A stretch of 64,000 nucleotides of DNA, from assembly GCA_000231825.2 (NCBI GenBank), contig JH720299.1:461055-525054 (forward strand), read 5' to 3'. The notes beneath the pieces are model-generated. The model was given only the letters and a program-made list of their open reading frames with translations, was not told where the DNA came from and did not search any database. Positions 26,479 to 40,468 of the stretch are shown piece by piece (within the stretch, counting starts at the first letter, position 1; each line of letters opens with the position of its first letter). This stretch comes from Tetrahymena elliotti 4EA (Eukaryota > Ciliophora > Oligohymenophorea > Hymenostomatida > Tetrahymenidae). The translations under genes and the position numbers were made by a program.

Positions 26479-28722
26479 TCAGTAAGATCTTATTTGGTAT
26501 GAATCGAAGTTCTTTTGTTGTTTTAATTCAGCCATTAAAGATTCAACCATTTTGAATTTTTAAGGTTTTCCTGTGATAGTTAGAGGGAAACTTTCAACAA
26601 CCTTAACATATTTAGGCATTTTGTAATGTGCTATTTAGCCCTTGCAAAAATCGTATATTTCTTACTTATCAAACTAAACTCCATCCTTTAATCTAATTAT
26701 AGCAAATATTTCTTCTCCGAATTTTTAATCTGGGACACCAACAACATAGACATCAAGAATTTTAGGGTTAGTTCTCAGATATTCTTCAATTTCCCTATTT
26801 TTATTAATGATAATTATTAATAAAAAAAAAAGATTGGAAAATATTATTTGAAATTTACTTTGGATAAACATTTTCACCACCTCTGATAATTAATTCTTTG
26901 ATTCTTCCTACTATTTTGAGATAACCTCTTTCATCAAGTTAACCTACATCACCAGTTTTCAACCAGTTATCATTATCAATTGTCTTATTTGTATTTTTAA
27001 TATCACCCCAATACTTCTCCATATTAACAAAACCTCTTACACATATTTCTCCCTTATCTCCAATTTAAACTACTTTACCTTGCTTATTTACTAATTTAAC
27101 TTCACAATGAGGAAAGATTTAACCTACAGTTGTGCATTTATCTGTAAGGCTATCATTTTCTGATGTTTAGAAAAATACTGGAGATGTTTCAGTTTAACCA
27201 TAACAAATCTAAATATTTTTTATTCCCCATTCAGAAATCAATTTATTCATTAATGACTTTATTTTAAAATAAAAAATGCTCTTTTCTTGCTATTGTAAAT
27301 GAGCTTTTTTCAGCTTTTTCAAATGAGTTTATTTGGCTTTTTGAAATAATTATTTATTTTGAATTTTACCTCAGGACAAAGAGCACCTGCCATAACACCT
27401 TTAGATAAGGAGGTATAATTGTAGATAGATGGATTGGATTCATATTCTTTAATATATTCTAAGAACATAGTAGGTACACCATAAATTGATGTGCATTTAT
27501 ATTTTGTAATGGCTTCCATAGCTTTTTAGGCACTAAAGCCTTCACTAGGTAAAACAATAGTAGAACCAGAGTTAATAGCAGTAAGATTTCCTATGACCAT
27601 ACCAAAACAATGATACAATGGAACTGGTAGACAAATAGAATCATCTTTTGTGTACCCAAGTCTTTCTCCTATAAAGTAACCATTGTTTAAGATATTGAAA
27701 TGAGTTAAAGTAGCACCCTTTGGTCTTCCTGTTGTACCTGAAGTGAATTAGATATTAGTAGCATCATCAGGTGTTGTTGCTTTCATTCTACGATGAAGAA
27801 GTGAAATGTCTTTTGATGTTCCCAATTTCATTAATTGCTAGAAATTAAGCATTCCAGGAGTAGGCTCATCATCAATACGGATGATAAATTACAATAAAGG
27901 CAATTTGGCTGATTTTAATTTACCAAATGAAGATGTTTTTAATTCTGGAACTACATTATTAATCATTTCAATATAATTGCTCTTTTTAAATTAAGAAGCC
28001 ATCACTATTGCTCTGCATCCAACTTTATTTTAATGAATTTGTTAATAAAAAATGTAAATTAATCCTAGAATTAAAATATTTTTTAAATCAAACATTTAAT
28101 TAAATGAAATAAATTTATTTTACATTTAAATAAATTTCTTTTTATTTTAAAAAAACAAAATTTGTAGATTTTCAAAAAAATTGATTCGTTCGTTTTGCAA
28201 TAAATAATTTGCTGTTTCAAAAGTAGAAATAAATCATTTACCTTTTTTGAGACAATATTCAAGTTCATGCTCTTGGTAAGCAGGGTTGATATTAACTAGG
28301 ATAACGTCTGCCATTGAAGCTGCATATTGAAGAAGACACCATTCATAGTTATTAGGTGAGTAGATACCAATTCTGTCTCCTTTCTTCAAGCCTAAAGAAA
28401 TTAAACTAGCAGCTAATTGCTCACATTTTTAGTAAAGTTGAGAGTATGTAAACGAAATATTTTAGTGATGGGAAATTAAAGCTTAATGATCAGGAAGGTG
28501 TTCAGCTGTTTCCTTTAATTTATCACCAATAGTGGTGTATTGAAGTTTAGAGTTAGATGTACCATGAAAATAAGACAAATGAGGGGCTTTCTTTTCTTTT
28601 GTATGACTAAAAAGCTAGCATTACTTTCTAATGAGTAATTGATTGCTTTATAAAACTTGCTATCTGAAGAAACTAGGACCTGCTAAATTTTTCGAGTATT
28701 GCCTGACAAATGAACTAATCAT
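26479..28722 (-). CDS. Acyl-CoA synthetase, ACSF2-like, probably mitochondrial
   Basis: Four exons: 28722-28242, 28022-27370, 27256-26859, 26794-26479. Introns are 219, 113 and 64 nt; phases close to give 615 residues, the usual length. It activates fatty acids to acyl-CoA through an acyl-adenylate. Motifs: AMP-binding loop FTSGTTGRPKG, adenine-binding YGQTETSP, TGD in the hinge region, GRIKELIIRGGENVYP, and the C-terminal catalytic Lys region TGKPQKFKM. The segment NPAYQEHELEYCLKKVGC is characteristic of ACSF2-type medium-chain synthetases. The first 40 residues are rich in R, K, Q and S with almost no acid (MISSFVRQYSKNL), consistent with a mitochondrial presequence. No residue known to be essential is missing. 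An alternative is another member of the medium-chain family. Confidence 0.93.
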
Positions 28723-30907
28723 GCTATTTCTATGATTTTTTGCTATTTTTTAAGGATATGAGTTTTGGTGTTTTTGTATTTGTTTACAACCTACTGCTAA
28801 TGCTTAGAAGAATGATTGCTTTATAGTTATGAAAAAAACTGTGAATGTTTTCAACAAATCTTAATTTCAAGTTTTTTAAAAAAGATAATCAGTTTACTTG
28901 CTTTTAAAGTGTGAGATTAATAAAAGCAATTATTTGCGTCATATAATACGCAAGTTGTATTCCTAATTAGCTGGATTAGTCTAACAATATTTTTTTAATC
29001 CTTACTATCTATGTTATTCACTTGATCAGTATTTAAAAGCAAAATTTATCAAAAAAAAACTAAATATTAATTTCTTTAATAAAAGTTAATTTAAAATATT
29101 TCTATGAACCTTACATCTTTCTAAATTTATCTTCTTCTTTTTTAAATGAATATCAACCTTTCTTATATAATTATATTAAAAACCATTTATTAAAACCTTA
29201 TTATCTTCAATCCCAAAAGTAAATGACATCATTTTAATTAAAATTCATTTATTTTATTAAAATCAAAACATTAAACTAAATCTTTACTTGAAACAATTAG
29301 AACAATCTTCTCCATCAATAATTATTTAAAATTGTTTACATTAAATAAATTTTAACTCACTATTGGAATTTCTACAACTTAAAAGTTTAAATGGATATCT
29401 TCAAATCGTTGCTTGGGCTGCTATTAATAAAGATTGATGTACCTTTCTAAATCTCATCACTGAAAAATTTAATTTGAAGAGTAGCATTGAAATTTTAGCA
29501 AATTCTTTGAAAGTGCTAATATTAAAGGGATAATATTTGAACAAGATAATAGCTATATAATTAAATCAAGAGCCATAACTGATGATTAATAATTCTGAAT
29601 TAAAAAATTGAAAACAAAGATATAATTATAGAATAGTATTATTAAATTCAAATTATAAATTAAATTTTGCTAAAATAAAATAATTTGAATAAACATTTAT
29701 TAATAAAATGAAATTTACTCGAATACTATTAAAATTTTATCATTTAAAATGGTTAAATTTTATTATTATTTTTATTTTTTGAGATGCGAGTGCAATAACC
29801 ATAGATTACTTGAAACAAAAAATTCTATGGTATATTGATTGTTTTTAATGAATGAAATTTGATTAACAAATTTGAAATAAATTAATTATTCATAAATTTA
29901 TGTTTTGTATTAATATCAAGAGACCCTTAAAAGTTTTATAATCACTCATATTTTTCCAAAGTTATTTAATTTTTTATTTCATAAAAGATACTTCGTCATT
30001 TAACTAACCTGATCAAAAATATCCCTGTATAAATAAGTTCTTTGCTTAAGGTTTCGAGTAGTAGAATTTAGTTTGCTAAATAGAATCATTTATTTTTATT
30101 ATGTTTTAATTTTTAGCCTTTCCATTCCACAAATCATTTTTGTATTGTTCATAATTATTTTATTTTTTTTGTGAATAATTTTAACTATTTTGAACAAAAA
30201 TAATATCATTAAACTGAAGCTTATTGATCTTTACTTGATTAAAATAATAAAGACTACACAGATATTCTATTTCAAAGGCTGATTTTCTATTTTTCATAAA
30301 AACGTGTAAAGATAAATACATAAAGGAACATTTGCTTGAGGTATCAAAAAATTCAATTCAATAAATTCATTTATTTTTAATTCATAGCAAGTGAAAAATT
30401 ATCATACAATCCAAAAACTAATATTTTTTTTTAGATGAAAAATTTTAGAGATTTTTTAACCTTTGATAATATTCTCTTTAATAATGATTATGAATATTAA
30501 CTTATAAATTTATTGAAAATAGCTATGAGATTTTTATTTCTATGAGATGTTAATTATTTTTATTATAGTTTTACAAATTTGATAATAGATCATAAATGAA
30601 TTTGATAGAAATTATACAGACTTTGATAGAGAAGGACATTAGGATTTGATATCTTGAAAAGAGTATATAATCATAAAAACAATACAAAGCATAAATAATT
30701 TTAATAACGCACTGGCTTTTCTAATGAAAATAAACAAAATCTGACACTATTTTAATAATTAAATGTGAGTGTTTTTAAATTAATAAATTAATAGATTAAT
30801 TAAAAGAGTGAATCAATTTTTTTACATAGAATCAAGATTATTTTAATATTTAATACAAAACAAATTGATAATTAACCAGCAATCAATAAAAAGTAGAATA
30901 ATTAAAT
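28723..30907. other. Non-coding AT-rich intergenic region
   Basis: No coding frame or RNA gene was recognised in about 2.2 kb. It contains the divergent upstream regions of the acyl-CoA synthetase (-) and of the cyclic-nucleotide-binding protein (+). Confidence 0.55.
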
Positions 30908-33900
30908 ATGGATGCAAGAAAAAGCTTTTAATTAGTCAGATAAAACCAAAATGTCTAACCAGTTTAGTAGCATGGCCAAAGATAAAGCAAGAGAACAAAA
31001 GATTCCGTCTTCCAATATGTAAACTTAATATCACAAGTGATTTAAATCCTCTCAAAAGAGAAAGCTTTTAGAACAAAAGAAGAAATAAGTTTGGTAGCAA
31101 TTGTAATTAAACAGAGCAATTTCTTTAGATTTTATGAAAAAGAGCTAGAAAAATCTCCATCAGCTCTAAAATAAATTGTAGAAAGCATGGGTTATGAATC
31201 ATTTATAGCTGGCTAAGAAATTTATACTGAAAAAGAGAGAGCTAGAAAAGTTTACATTGTGCTATAAGGCGATGTCTGCATTCTTAGCTAGAAAATAAAA
31301 AAAGATCGATTTAGAAACACAAATGAAGCAATAAAAAACATTAACAATTAAAATAAAAATATAAATTTGGAATAACTCACTTTTTAGCAATCAAATAAAT
31401 AAAAATCCTAGTATGAAGGAGAACTCATTTTAGAAAAATCTCTATCTCATAACTTCAATTAATTCAAGTAGCTAGAATCAAAAACATAGTATGATTTTTT
31501 CGGAGACACTGATGTCAGATACCTCTCAAAACATTCTTTTAGTGCAATTGCTAAAACAAAAGTAGAATGTGCAGTTATTCCATAAGAGGTTTTCAATGTA
31601 TATCTAGGAGAGACAGTAAATAATTTAAACAAATATTTCATAAATTTAACTAAATGCATTAAAGAAATTTCTTTGGTTATTATTCACATAATTTTTAAGT
31701 AGAATTATCAAATTTAATTCACTCCACCAAAATATTTTCTAAAAATATTCAATTTATATATTCTTTTGAAATTTTCAATATTTTTTTAATAATAAGTCTG
31801 AAATAGCTATGCAGGTGAAGGAAATGCTCAAATGCAGTTTATTTAAGTAATTTTTACTCTTAAACATTTTATTTTCTTCTATCTACCCTGATTTCTCTTT
31901 TATTAACACTCAAATATCTTCTTTCCAAATTATAAATTATATCTGTTTAAAGTTTTTAAAAAAATAAATTAAATTGAATAGATTTTTAGACCCTTAATAT
32001 GTCGAGTATTGCCTTAAATATTCAAAGGAGATAAACTTTCCGAAATAGAAGATAATATTCAAAGAAGGAGATGTTTCTAGTGAAGTATATTATATTAAAT
32101 AAGGAGACATAGAATTGAGTGCCACTCTACCTAAGGAATCTTAATAAGAAATAAAAGTTGAGGAAATAGACACAAATATAGCAGCAATGGCTTAAAATGA
32201 AAATAATGAAGATGCAATTGATGATTTTGATCCTGAAAAATTCATCAAAAGCAATCTTTTCAACTAAACACTTTATGAGAAAGGAGGTCCGGTGAGTAAA
32301 AATAGACAGTTTTGGAATCAGGGTGATACAGAAGGCTAAGATTACATAACAAAACTAAAGGAATAGTTAAATTATAAATGCAAATAATTTTAATAAAGGG
32401 GAATACAATATACTTAAATTAATGTAGAAGATCAAGTCAAGAAATTTATGATTGGCTCATTATCATAAAGATTTTAAGATAAATAGAAAGCTAATTTCTT
32501 TAGTCAAGCTATTAATCGAAATACTAATAACGGGTTGAAACTAGCTCTTCTAAGTAAAGGAGGGTATTTTGGTGAAGAAATTATTTTTAAGCGCGCATTA
32601 ATGCATTCAGCAAATAATAGCCCAAGTAGTTCTCCTTAAATCAAAGATTAGAAAAAGCAGAAATCTTAAAATTATTTTTTTGATGCAAGTAATAACCATC
32701 GAGATAAAAACCAAAAAAATGAATCTAAAAACAAAAATTAAGAACAAAAAGACCAATAAGAATCTAACTTTACTCGTTAATACACAGTTAAATGTCAATC
32801 TGCTTCTTGCATCCTTCTTAAAATAGAAATGGAAATTTATCTGAGCTTAATTTACTTAAATCAAAAGCAAGCTCAAGCAAGAAAATATCTTGAGAGCTAA
32901 ATCAAACAAGAAAGAAGAGAATTAAAACTCAAAAATCATCTAAAGCTTATTTTTAAGCCAAATAAAATTCTAACTTAACAAAATGAATCAGAATGGGCAC
33001 TAGGAAGTATTAAACCAGGCAAAGGTGTTTAGTTCTTTACTAACACCAACACTAACTCAGAAGATCCATCCACACCAAGTTCTAAAAAATTGGATTTCTA
33101 ATAAAAGTTAAATTTGTCAAGCAGTTAGTTCTTTGCCAAAAAGCAAGAATATAACAACAATATTAATAATAGTAATAATTTAGATTCGAGCACAAGTATA
33201 AATCCTTATCTTGAGAAATAATAACAAATAAGGAGCTAAGCAAAAAGCATTTAATTAAATGAAACAAGATAAAAAAATATTTCTGAGTGTTTAAGTACTC
33301 ATTCTTAGTCAAATTATTAATAATTAAATAAAATTAAACCAAGAAATTCAGTTGATAAATTAAATTTGAATTAGTCTTAAGATTTTACAAATTTTGATAA
33401 TACAAATGCTAATAAAACGAATAAAAAGAGTGTTAAAAATAATAATTCTTTGTAGATTTAGCACTAGATTGATCAAACTTAGCAAGATTTTTCAGATATT
33501 TTTAACTCTTACATGAAGAATGAGAGTTTAAGCTCAAAAAAAAATTAGTCAGATTAAAATTTAAAGCCTTTAATAGGTAGCCAATCAAGAGCAGCCTTGA
33601 AACAAACTCAGATGAGAGAAGAAATAGATAAAATGTATTAAACTTTTTCATCTATTTTATAAAAGGAAGAAAATAGATAGAGATAAATCAGTTTAATGAC
33701 AAATAGTTTAGAAAAAATATGCAATAATAGTTATTATTATGGTTTATAACAAAAAGAGAGCTCGGACTAGAAATTATCTCTGACGCTTCCAACAAATTAA
33801 AATAATTTCACTGAACAAAGTGTTTAAAAAGACATTTAGTTTATGTCTCCTATTTAGTCTGCATAAAAGAATGGAGGAGAAAAAGTGTTTTTTTCATCTC

Positions 33901-35144
33901 ATTATTCTTAATTAAACTAAGTGATTAACAATTAGTATAATAATGATAATAAGATAACAACAGATTAAATAAAAAAAAATATCTCCATGGGAAATTTAAA
34001 TTAAAATAACAAATTAATGTTTAAAAAGTAATCACCTGAGCAAGTAAAAGAATTTATAAGTTAAAATGAATTATTAAATTCAATTTAAAAATAAAAGTTA
34101 TTAAGAGACGAATTTAAAACTGGAAATGGTTTCAAGAAGAATTTTAATACAAATGAAGAAAACGAAAATAATTAATAAGAAAATCAATTAAACAACGAAA
34201 GCAAATGCAATTCAAAATCTTAATTGATATCTTCAAACAATAACAACAGTGAGAATGAAAGCTTAATAAGAAATGTTAGCTTTTAGTTAAAAGAATAGAT
34301 ACTAAACAATTAAAAAGATGATTGCATATTAGAATAAGATTAGTTATTTGTATTTGATTAACAAAGCAGTCCTATTTACAATAGTAGCAGCAGCAATAAT
34401 AACTAGATTTCTTTTTTACAGAATAGCTTTATATCAGTTCAAGAAGATGACAAAGACAATTAATTTATATAAACAAATAATTCTTAGCAATAAAATTCAA
34501 CTTAAAAGAAATTCATCATAAGAGATAAAAATGTTTTTATATATCCAAAATAATATGCACTTTAACCTCTTTTTAGTGAAATCATAGAAAATGAGGTTGT
34601 AAAGCTTTAATAAAGCGAGAAAAAAAAGCAAACTGAGAGAGTCAAAATAGAAATTAACCAGGATTTCTACATTAAAAGATATAGAAAAGCATATAAAGAG
34701 GCAGTGGATCTAAAACTGAGACCTGAAAAGAAGCAAGTAAATTCAATATTTGATAACATAGAAGAAGACACACCAGACAAACAGAACAAAAAATAAATGG
34801 AATAGAATATGTCTTTAATTATTTAAAAGAAATTCTAAATAGATAAAAAATTCCCCGATTCATAAAGAGCAAAGGAAATAAATGATTTCTTTAGAAATCA
34901 AATAAAAAAGATGGATGAACAGCACAAAATGAAACTAGAAAAATTTAAGAGGGAAAAAGATATCAATGCAATAATAACTAAATAGCTTGTAAATAAGCTA
35001 GAACAACAAAATATCAAAAGAAGGAATGATTTAAATTACGCAGGCACCTATTTCAACTTTATATTAAAAGATTCAGACAAAAAAAATAATACAAATGTTA
35101 AGAACAATAATGTTTCTCAAGAAAACTAGAAATTTATTAAGTGA
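30908..35144 (+). CDS. Protein with two cyclic-nucleotide-binding-like domains
   Basis: Exons 30908-31675, 31797-31846 (50 nt), 31982-35144; phases close to give 1,326 residues. Domain 1 (about residues 80-245) has the jelly-roll pattern SFIAGQEIYTEKERARKVYIVLQGDV and ends in YDFFGD. Domain 2 begins LKCSLFKFLDPQYVEYCL, then IIFKEGDVSSEVYYIKQGDIELS. Its cyclic-nucleotide pocket region GGYFGEEIIF is separated from a following RQYTV strand by an insertion of about 55 K/N/Q-rich residues. The Arg of the phosphate-binding cassette may be the one in RQYTV, so binding is possible but not certain. The last 700 residues are N/Q/S-rich with a K/E coiled segment near the end. There is no kinase or channel domain. 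I infer a signalling scaffold; such proteins are abundant in ciliates. Confidence 0.85.
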
Positions 35145-37804
35145 TCATTAAAAGAATTATTATAAATACTTCCTTAGAAGAGGTAAAGGAAGAGGTTCAA
35201 AAGAGGGCTAAAATAAAAGACGTTTAATACCAATCAGAAAAAAGTAATTATGAATGAATTTAATAATTTTACAAACAATTTAAGATTTTTGAGGAAATAA
35301 AAATGAAATTGCTAAAATGAATGAATGAATGAATTTATTCTCAATTTTTGATACATTATTAATAAATATAAAAATGATAAAAGCAAAACAAGGTATTATT
35401 TAATTTATATTATTACTAATTTTATAGATTACATTAAATTAAAATCTAAATAATTCTACTAAATATTAAATAAAAACATTATTCTAAAAAAATTCTTTTG
35501 ATTTTTACTCTTACTCTGTATGTACTACATTATATTCTCTTTATGAATATTTTTATGTTTTTACACTATCATATTAATATTTAATACTTTTCATTCTAAT
35601 TTACAAAACCAAAATACAATTTAAGTATTTAAATAAGTATTATTTTAAGAAATAAATAAAATATTTTAATTATTTATCCTGAACCCTTAAATTATTTTTC
35701 CTAAAATATTTTATAGAAGGAATTTAAATTATTTGGGTTATCATAAGATAATAAAAATTTCTTAAATATTTAATAAGTTTAAATATTCTCTGGAATAAAG
35801 TAAATATTTTAAAAATCATATTGAAGATTAAAAATTAGATAAATTTTTATTTTCAAATTAAGTCAATTATTTATATTATAATACTGAAAATGATTATTTG
35901 CTTACTTATTTTATCATGAATATTAATAAATTAGATTTCCCTCCCTCTATAAGCTTTTTCAAGGAAGAATTAATAAGAAGTAAAAATTACTTTTGCTTAT
36001 GTATTCTTTTTATTTATTTTATTAAATTAAAATTTTTTTCCATTTTTCAGTTCTTTTTGAGGAATAGCTTCGAAGAAATTCTTTTGTTATTATTATTTTG
36101 CTGATTTTAAAAATGAAAATAAATACACCTTTTTTATCCTGATTCTGTTTTTAAGGAATAATTAGTAATTATTTCTTTTATTGATATATTTACTTTTGTT
36201 TGTTAAGTATCACTAATTTGAATTATCTTTAACCCTAAAAAAATTTAAGTAAAAATTTTCACTAAAATATTTTTTTACTTAAAAAAAATTAAAATTTGAT
36301 TTATTTAGATCATTTGGGTAAAAAATAAGAAATAATAAAAATATCTAGTATTATCTTGAATATTTTAGAAAGGTTATCTATCTTTCTAATGAATATTTTT
36401 ATTTAATATTTTTTCAAAATAATTAGGATTAAATTAGACATTCTCTTAACTAATTTATGATTTTCCATGATATTCTCTTTGTTAAAGTTAATAAACGACT
36501 CTGAAAATTATAGTTTTAATAAATTTTTGAAATTCTATTTGGAAACCATTTACTTTAAAAATTTTTTGAGTTTAATAAATGAATAATTAATTGAAAAGAA
36601 AATTTAAAGATAAATATTACTTTTCTAAGAATTATATTTTAAGTTCAATTTAATGGCCGTTCTAAGCAAGCTGATAAAATAAAAATAAATTTATGAGATG
36701 CGCTTTTAATTAAATATTATGAAATGATATGAAAATAATATATTAAATTTACTTGAGATTTTAAAATATAAGGAGTTAAGTATTTCTTAAGCTTGTTCTA
36801 AAGAAATGGCAGAAAATGAAAAATCCTAATAAGCTAGTAAAGTTCTTTTAGATTTAAGTTAAGCAACTAAGAGTTTGGAATATCCTTGTAAAATAGATAA
36901 ATAATTAAATATATATGAAATATTATTTATCAATGAATTGTGAAGAGGTTCTATTTTTGTAATTAATTTAAATAAACGGTAAGTATTATTTAAAATTAGA
37001 ATTTATCAGGCAGGCAATAAATTAAATTTCTAGTTCACTTAATAATAAGTAGATATTCAAATTATAACAAAAATCTTTCAAAAAAGGAAAAATAATAAGT
37101 TATTTTATTTCCGCTTTTAAATTTTCAAAACAAAATTAGAAATTTGTGTTGAAAAATAGTTGTTTACTTTCATTTTTTAAGCCAATTTATAGTTTTTATA
37201 TTTGGATTGCTTATTTTCTTTTCTTTTAAACTTTTTTGTTCTTGAGAATCTTTCATGCAAATATTTTGTTTTTTGATTAAGAAAAATAAAGTTTGAAGTG
37301 ATTAAATAAATTAATTTTATTTTAGTAAATTAATTAATTAATTAAACCGTTTCTTCATTCATACATCTGCTATTTTCTAATGAATACAAAAAGAACCTTT
37401 AAAAATAGAAAGAAAATAAATAAATATAAAGACAGTAAAATTGGCTTGGTATTTTATTTACGTTCAATTTTGATATAGAAAAATATTCTTAATTAATTTT
37501 GTTTAATTAAAACATGAAATCCGATTAAAACTTAGCTGAAAAAACGCTACTTTGATAATAAATAAGATCTGATGAATGAATGAATGAAATAAAGGTTGAT
37601 TGATTTTTCGGTTAAATTAGGAAGGAAATAAATAAATAATACTTGCAATTAAGTTGTAAATGTTAGATTTAAAAATTGGACTTGGAGGGTTTAAATGATT
37701 CAAAAGAGTTTAAAATTGAAATTAATAATTGATTATTAAATTGATATAAATTCATTCATTTAGAATTATTAATAAAACTTATAATTTCATTCTAAAACAA
37801 AACG
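35145..37804. other. Intergenic region with one short candidate ORF
   Basis: AT-rich and mostly featureless. The only possible coding piece is the 45-codon frame at 36,806-36,943, listed separately. Confidence 0.5.
36806..36943 (+). CDS. Short ORF of unknown status
   Basis: A 45-residue frame (MAENEKSQQASKVLLDLSQ...) ending at TGA. It has a gene-like residue mix and three TAA glutamine codons, and it begins with a codon run less AT-rich than its surroundings. It might be a tiny gene, a first exon, or chance. No family is recognised. Confidence 0.25.
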
Positions 37805-39031
37805 ATGACTTTTAGTGTCAAATTTTTGGCTTTATTTTTGATTGTGTTGTCTCTCACAGCTGCAGAGAAGTTATGCCACAAGAGTTGCACTTGTGATGAT
37901 AATACTTATGAGTGTAACGGATGTTCTAGCCAATTTGGTGATCCTGATTAATTATGGTATTATGATAACAGATTTTGCCCTTGTCTAGATGGTTATTATG
38001 TTTCTGATTCTAATAACTGGGTTTGCTCTCCCAATATTATTGCTGATGACTTCGACTGGTGTCAAGAACAATTAGTTTACTAAATTCTCTAAGCTATTGT
38101 TAGTACTGATTGTCGTAGCTCAAAGGTAGGAGATACTAACTATGTTTAGAGTAGTATCGAATTAGATTACAATGGTATGATTGCAGCTGGTGGTTGTCTT
38201 GCTTAATTCAGATCTTCATTAGTTTATAAAGATCCCACTTAACCTGGAAACCCCTATGTTCCCTTCCCTGATAGCGTTGTTGTTAATGGTGTTGATGCTA
38301 CTAAGATTGGCTTAAAGATTCTTTTAGGTGATGTTAGTAAGTACTCTCTTGTGAATACTGTTGATAATGCTAAAAACACTATCAATAACGAAATTCATGT
38401 TGGTATTGAAATCGGTCATGATAGAAGAACTATCAGATTACATGAATATGTTCTCTACGTCTACACAAATAGAGATGAAGCATTAGTATTCAATGTAGAT
38501 GTCGATATGCAAAGAACCTAAGATTGTACAGCAGGTAGCTGTGTTATAATTGCTGATTTAGATGTATCTGGAAAACTCTATACAAGTAACTCCTATTTAA
38601 CTCCTAAAACATCTTTGAGTTATGTTGTTGGTGACACTCTTTATGGTCAAATTAACTTCAAGGATCCCTCCTACACTAAATAACTTCAATTTGAATCTCT
38701 CTACATCAAAGCAGATGGAAACACAGTTTTCGATATGAGTAAATTAGTCACAGCTACACCCATCAGAGGAGGTTTGAGATTCGAATTAAAGCTTGTCTAC
38801 CCTTCTATTTCTTAAATTATTTAAATCAACATGAAAATCTAAGGATTAACAAGATTCTTAACAGCAAAATCAAAAATAGCTCCTCCCGCTGACCAAACCA
38901 TCTCCCAATAATACACCTTAGAAGTAATTAACCCTATTTCTAAAAGTACTGATAATACCCCAACAAATAATACTAATTCATCAAACTTGATTTAACTCTG
39001 CTTACTAAGTTTACTTCTACTTCTTTTCTGA
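37805..39031 (+). CDS. GPI-anchored, cysteine-rich surface protein
   Basis: A single-exon, 408-residue protein. It begins with a signal peptide (FLALFLIVLSLTAAEKLC) and ends with a short hydrophobic tail (LIQLCLLSLLLLLF) right before TGA, preceded by S/T/N-rich residues: the arrangement of a GPI-attachment signal. The first 130 mature residues hold most of the cysteines (CHKSCTCDDNTYECNGC); the remainder is beta-rich with few cysteines. Codon use is strongly biased to C- and G-ending codons compared with its neighbours, which in ciliates marks highly expressed genes. I infer an abundant cell-surface protein; no named family is recognised. Confidence 0.85.
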
Positions 39032-40468
39032 TAAACTTTGATAATTAATCAATCAATCAAACAAACAAACAAACAAACAATAACTAACTAAATAATAAAT
39101 ATTTCCTTCCAATTTTAATATAAAATTATTCGTGTAATATGATTTCACCCTTACTCCTTTGTTATAATTGATTACTTAATAATTTATCTGTCAATTTAAT
39201 TCATATTTACCTTATTCATTATTTTCTAATCATTTATAGCTGCAATTAATTACACATAAATCTCATCTTCATCTATTCTTATATTTCTTCATTTATTAAA
39301 CTAATATTTCTTTTATCAAATTATAATATTTTACTTAGAAATATTCAGATTTTTTTACTTTGACTCAAAATTTGCAAAAACTTTAAACATTTTAAAATAC
39401 AAAATAAATATTTTGTTTATTAAATAGTTTATTCATAAATTTTTTATCTTCTAACTACATACATTTTCATGATTATTATTTTTGAATATTTTAATATGGA
39501 TTTATTTAAATTGAATTAAAAAAACTTCAAAATAAGGTATCAATATTTGATCCATATTTAATTTAATCAATTTTTTCTTTTTTAGTCATTTATTTTAATC
39601 CATTTTTCAATGTTAAAGTTGTGTCTACAGTTTTTGTATACTTAGAATAAATTAAAATATTTGAATTTATAAGTTTATGGTAGGCGATTGCCTAACATAA
39701 TAGGATTCAGAATTGCATAGTTATTACTTGGATGTATTTAATTATGCCACTTTCAATATATAAATACAAATTCTTTTAGGGTTTAAGAAGTATCCTTCTA
39801 AAACATCTAAGACAAGTATTTCTAAAATTAAAAAGACTTAGTAGTTTTAATCGCAAAAATAATTTTTAACTTGATTTTATTTATTTCATCCATTTACTTA
39901 GAATTAAATGTAATTGAATTGAGTAAAAAAAAATATTAAAGATGAGATTTGCATATCATTTAGCTTCTAGAAAAATATTTCTGAATGATTTTGTTGATTT
40001 AATTTGATTTTGATTTGTAAGTGAGATTTAGATATTAGATTTTGTTTTTTCTATATTACTTTTCTGGCAACTTTAATCAAAAACAAAATGTAAAGAAGAT
40101 TTCTAGAAAGGATTATGCCTGATAAAGGCAGTAAATTGCGCAAAAAAATTGAATGAAAAAGAAAGGAGGGCAAATTGTAAAATAAAATCTTATTCTGGCA
40201 TAAAAAATATTCTGTTTTTATTCTTTAAATTTGAATATGATTCTAAGAAAAATCAAAGCTATCCTCTGATTTAAAAGTAAAATAGGATAAAGAATGAATG
40301 AAAGAGTGAATGATATTTAGATTGATATAATTAGGTTTGATTGATTAATTGATTTATTATACAGTTTTTAATACCAAAAAAATTAATTTCTTAAATTAAA
40401 AGTTAACTAAGATATTTAGGTAGGCACAAATCAATAAAAAAATAGAGTTTTTAAATTTAAATACATAA
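39032..40468. other. Non-coding intergenic region
   Basis: Nothing coding seen. It begins with a short (CAAA)n run at about 39,055-39,080 and then AT-rich DNA up to the cullin start. Confidence 0.5.
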
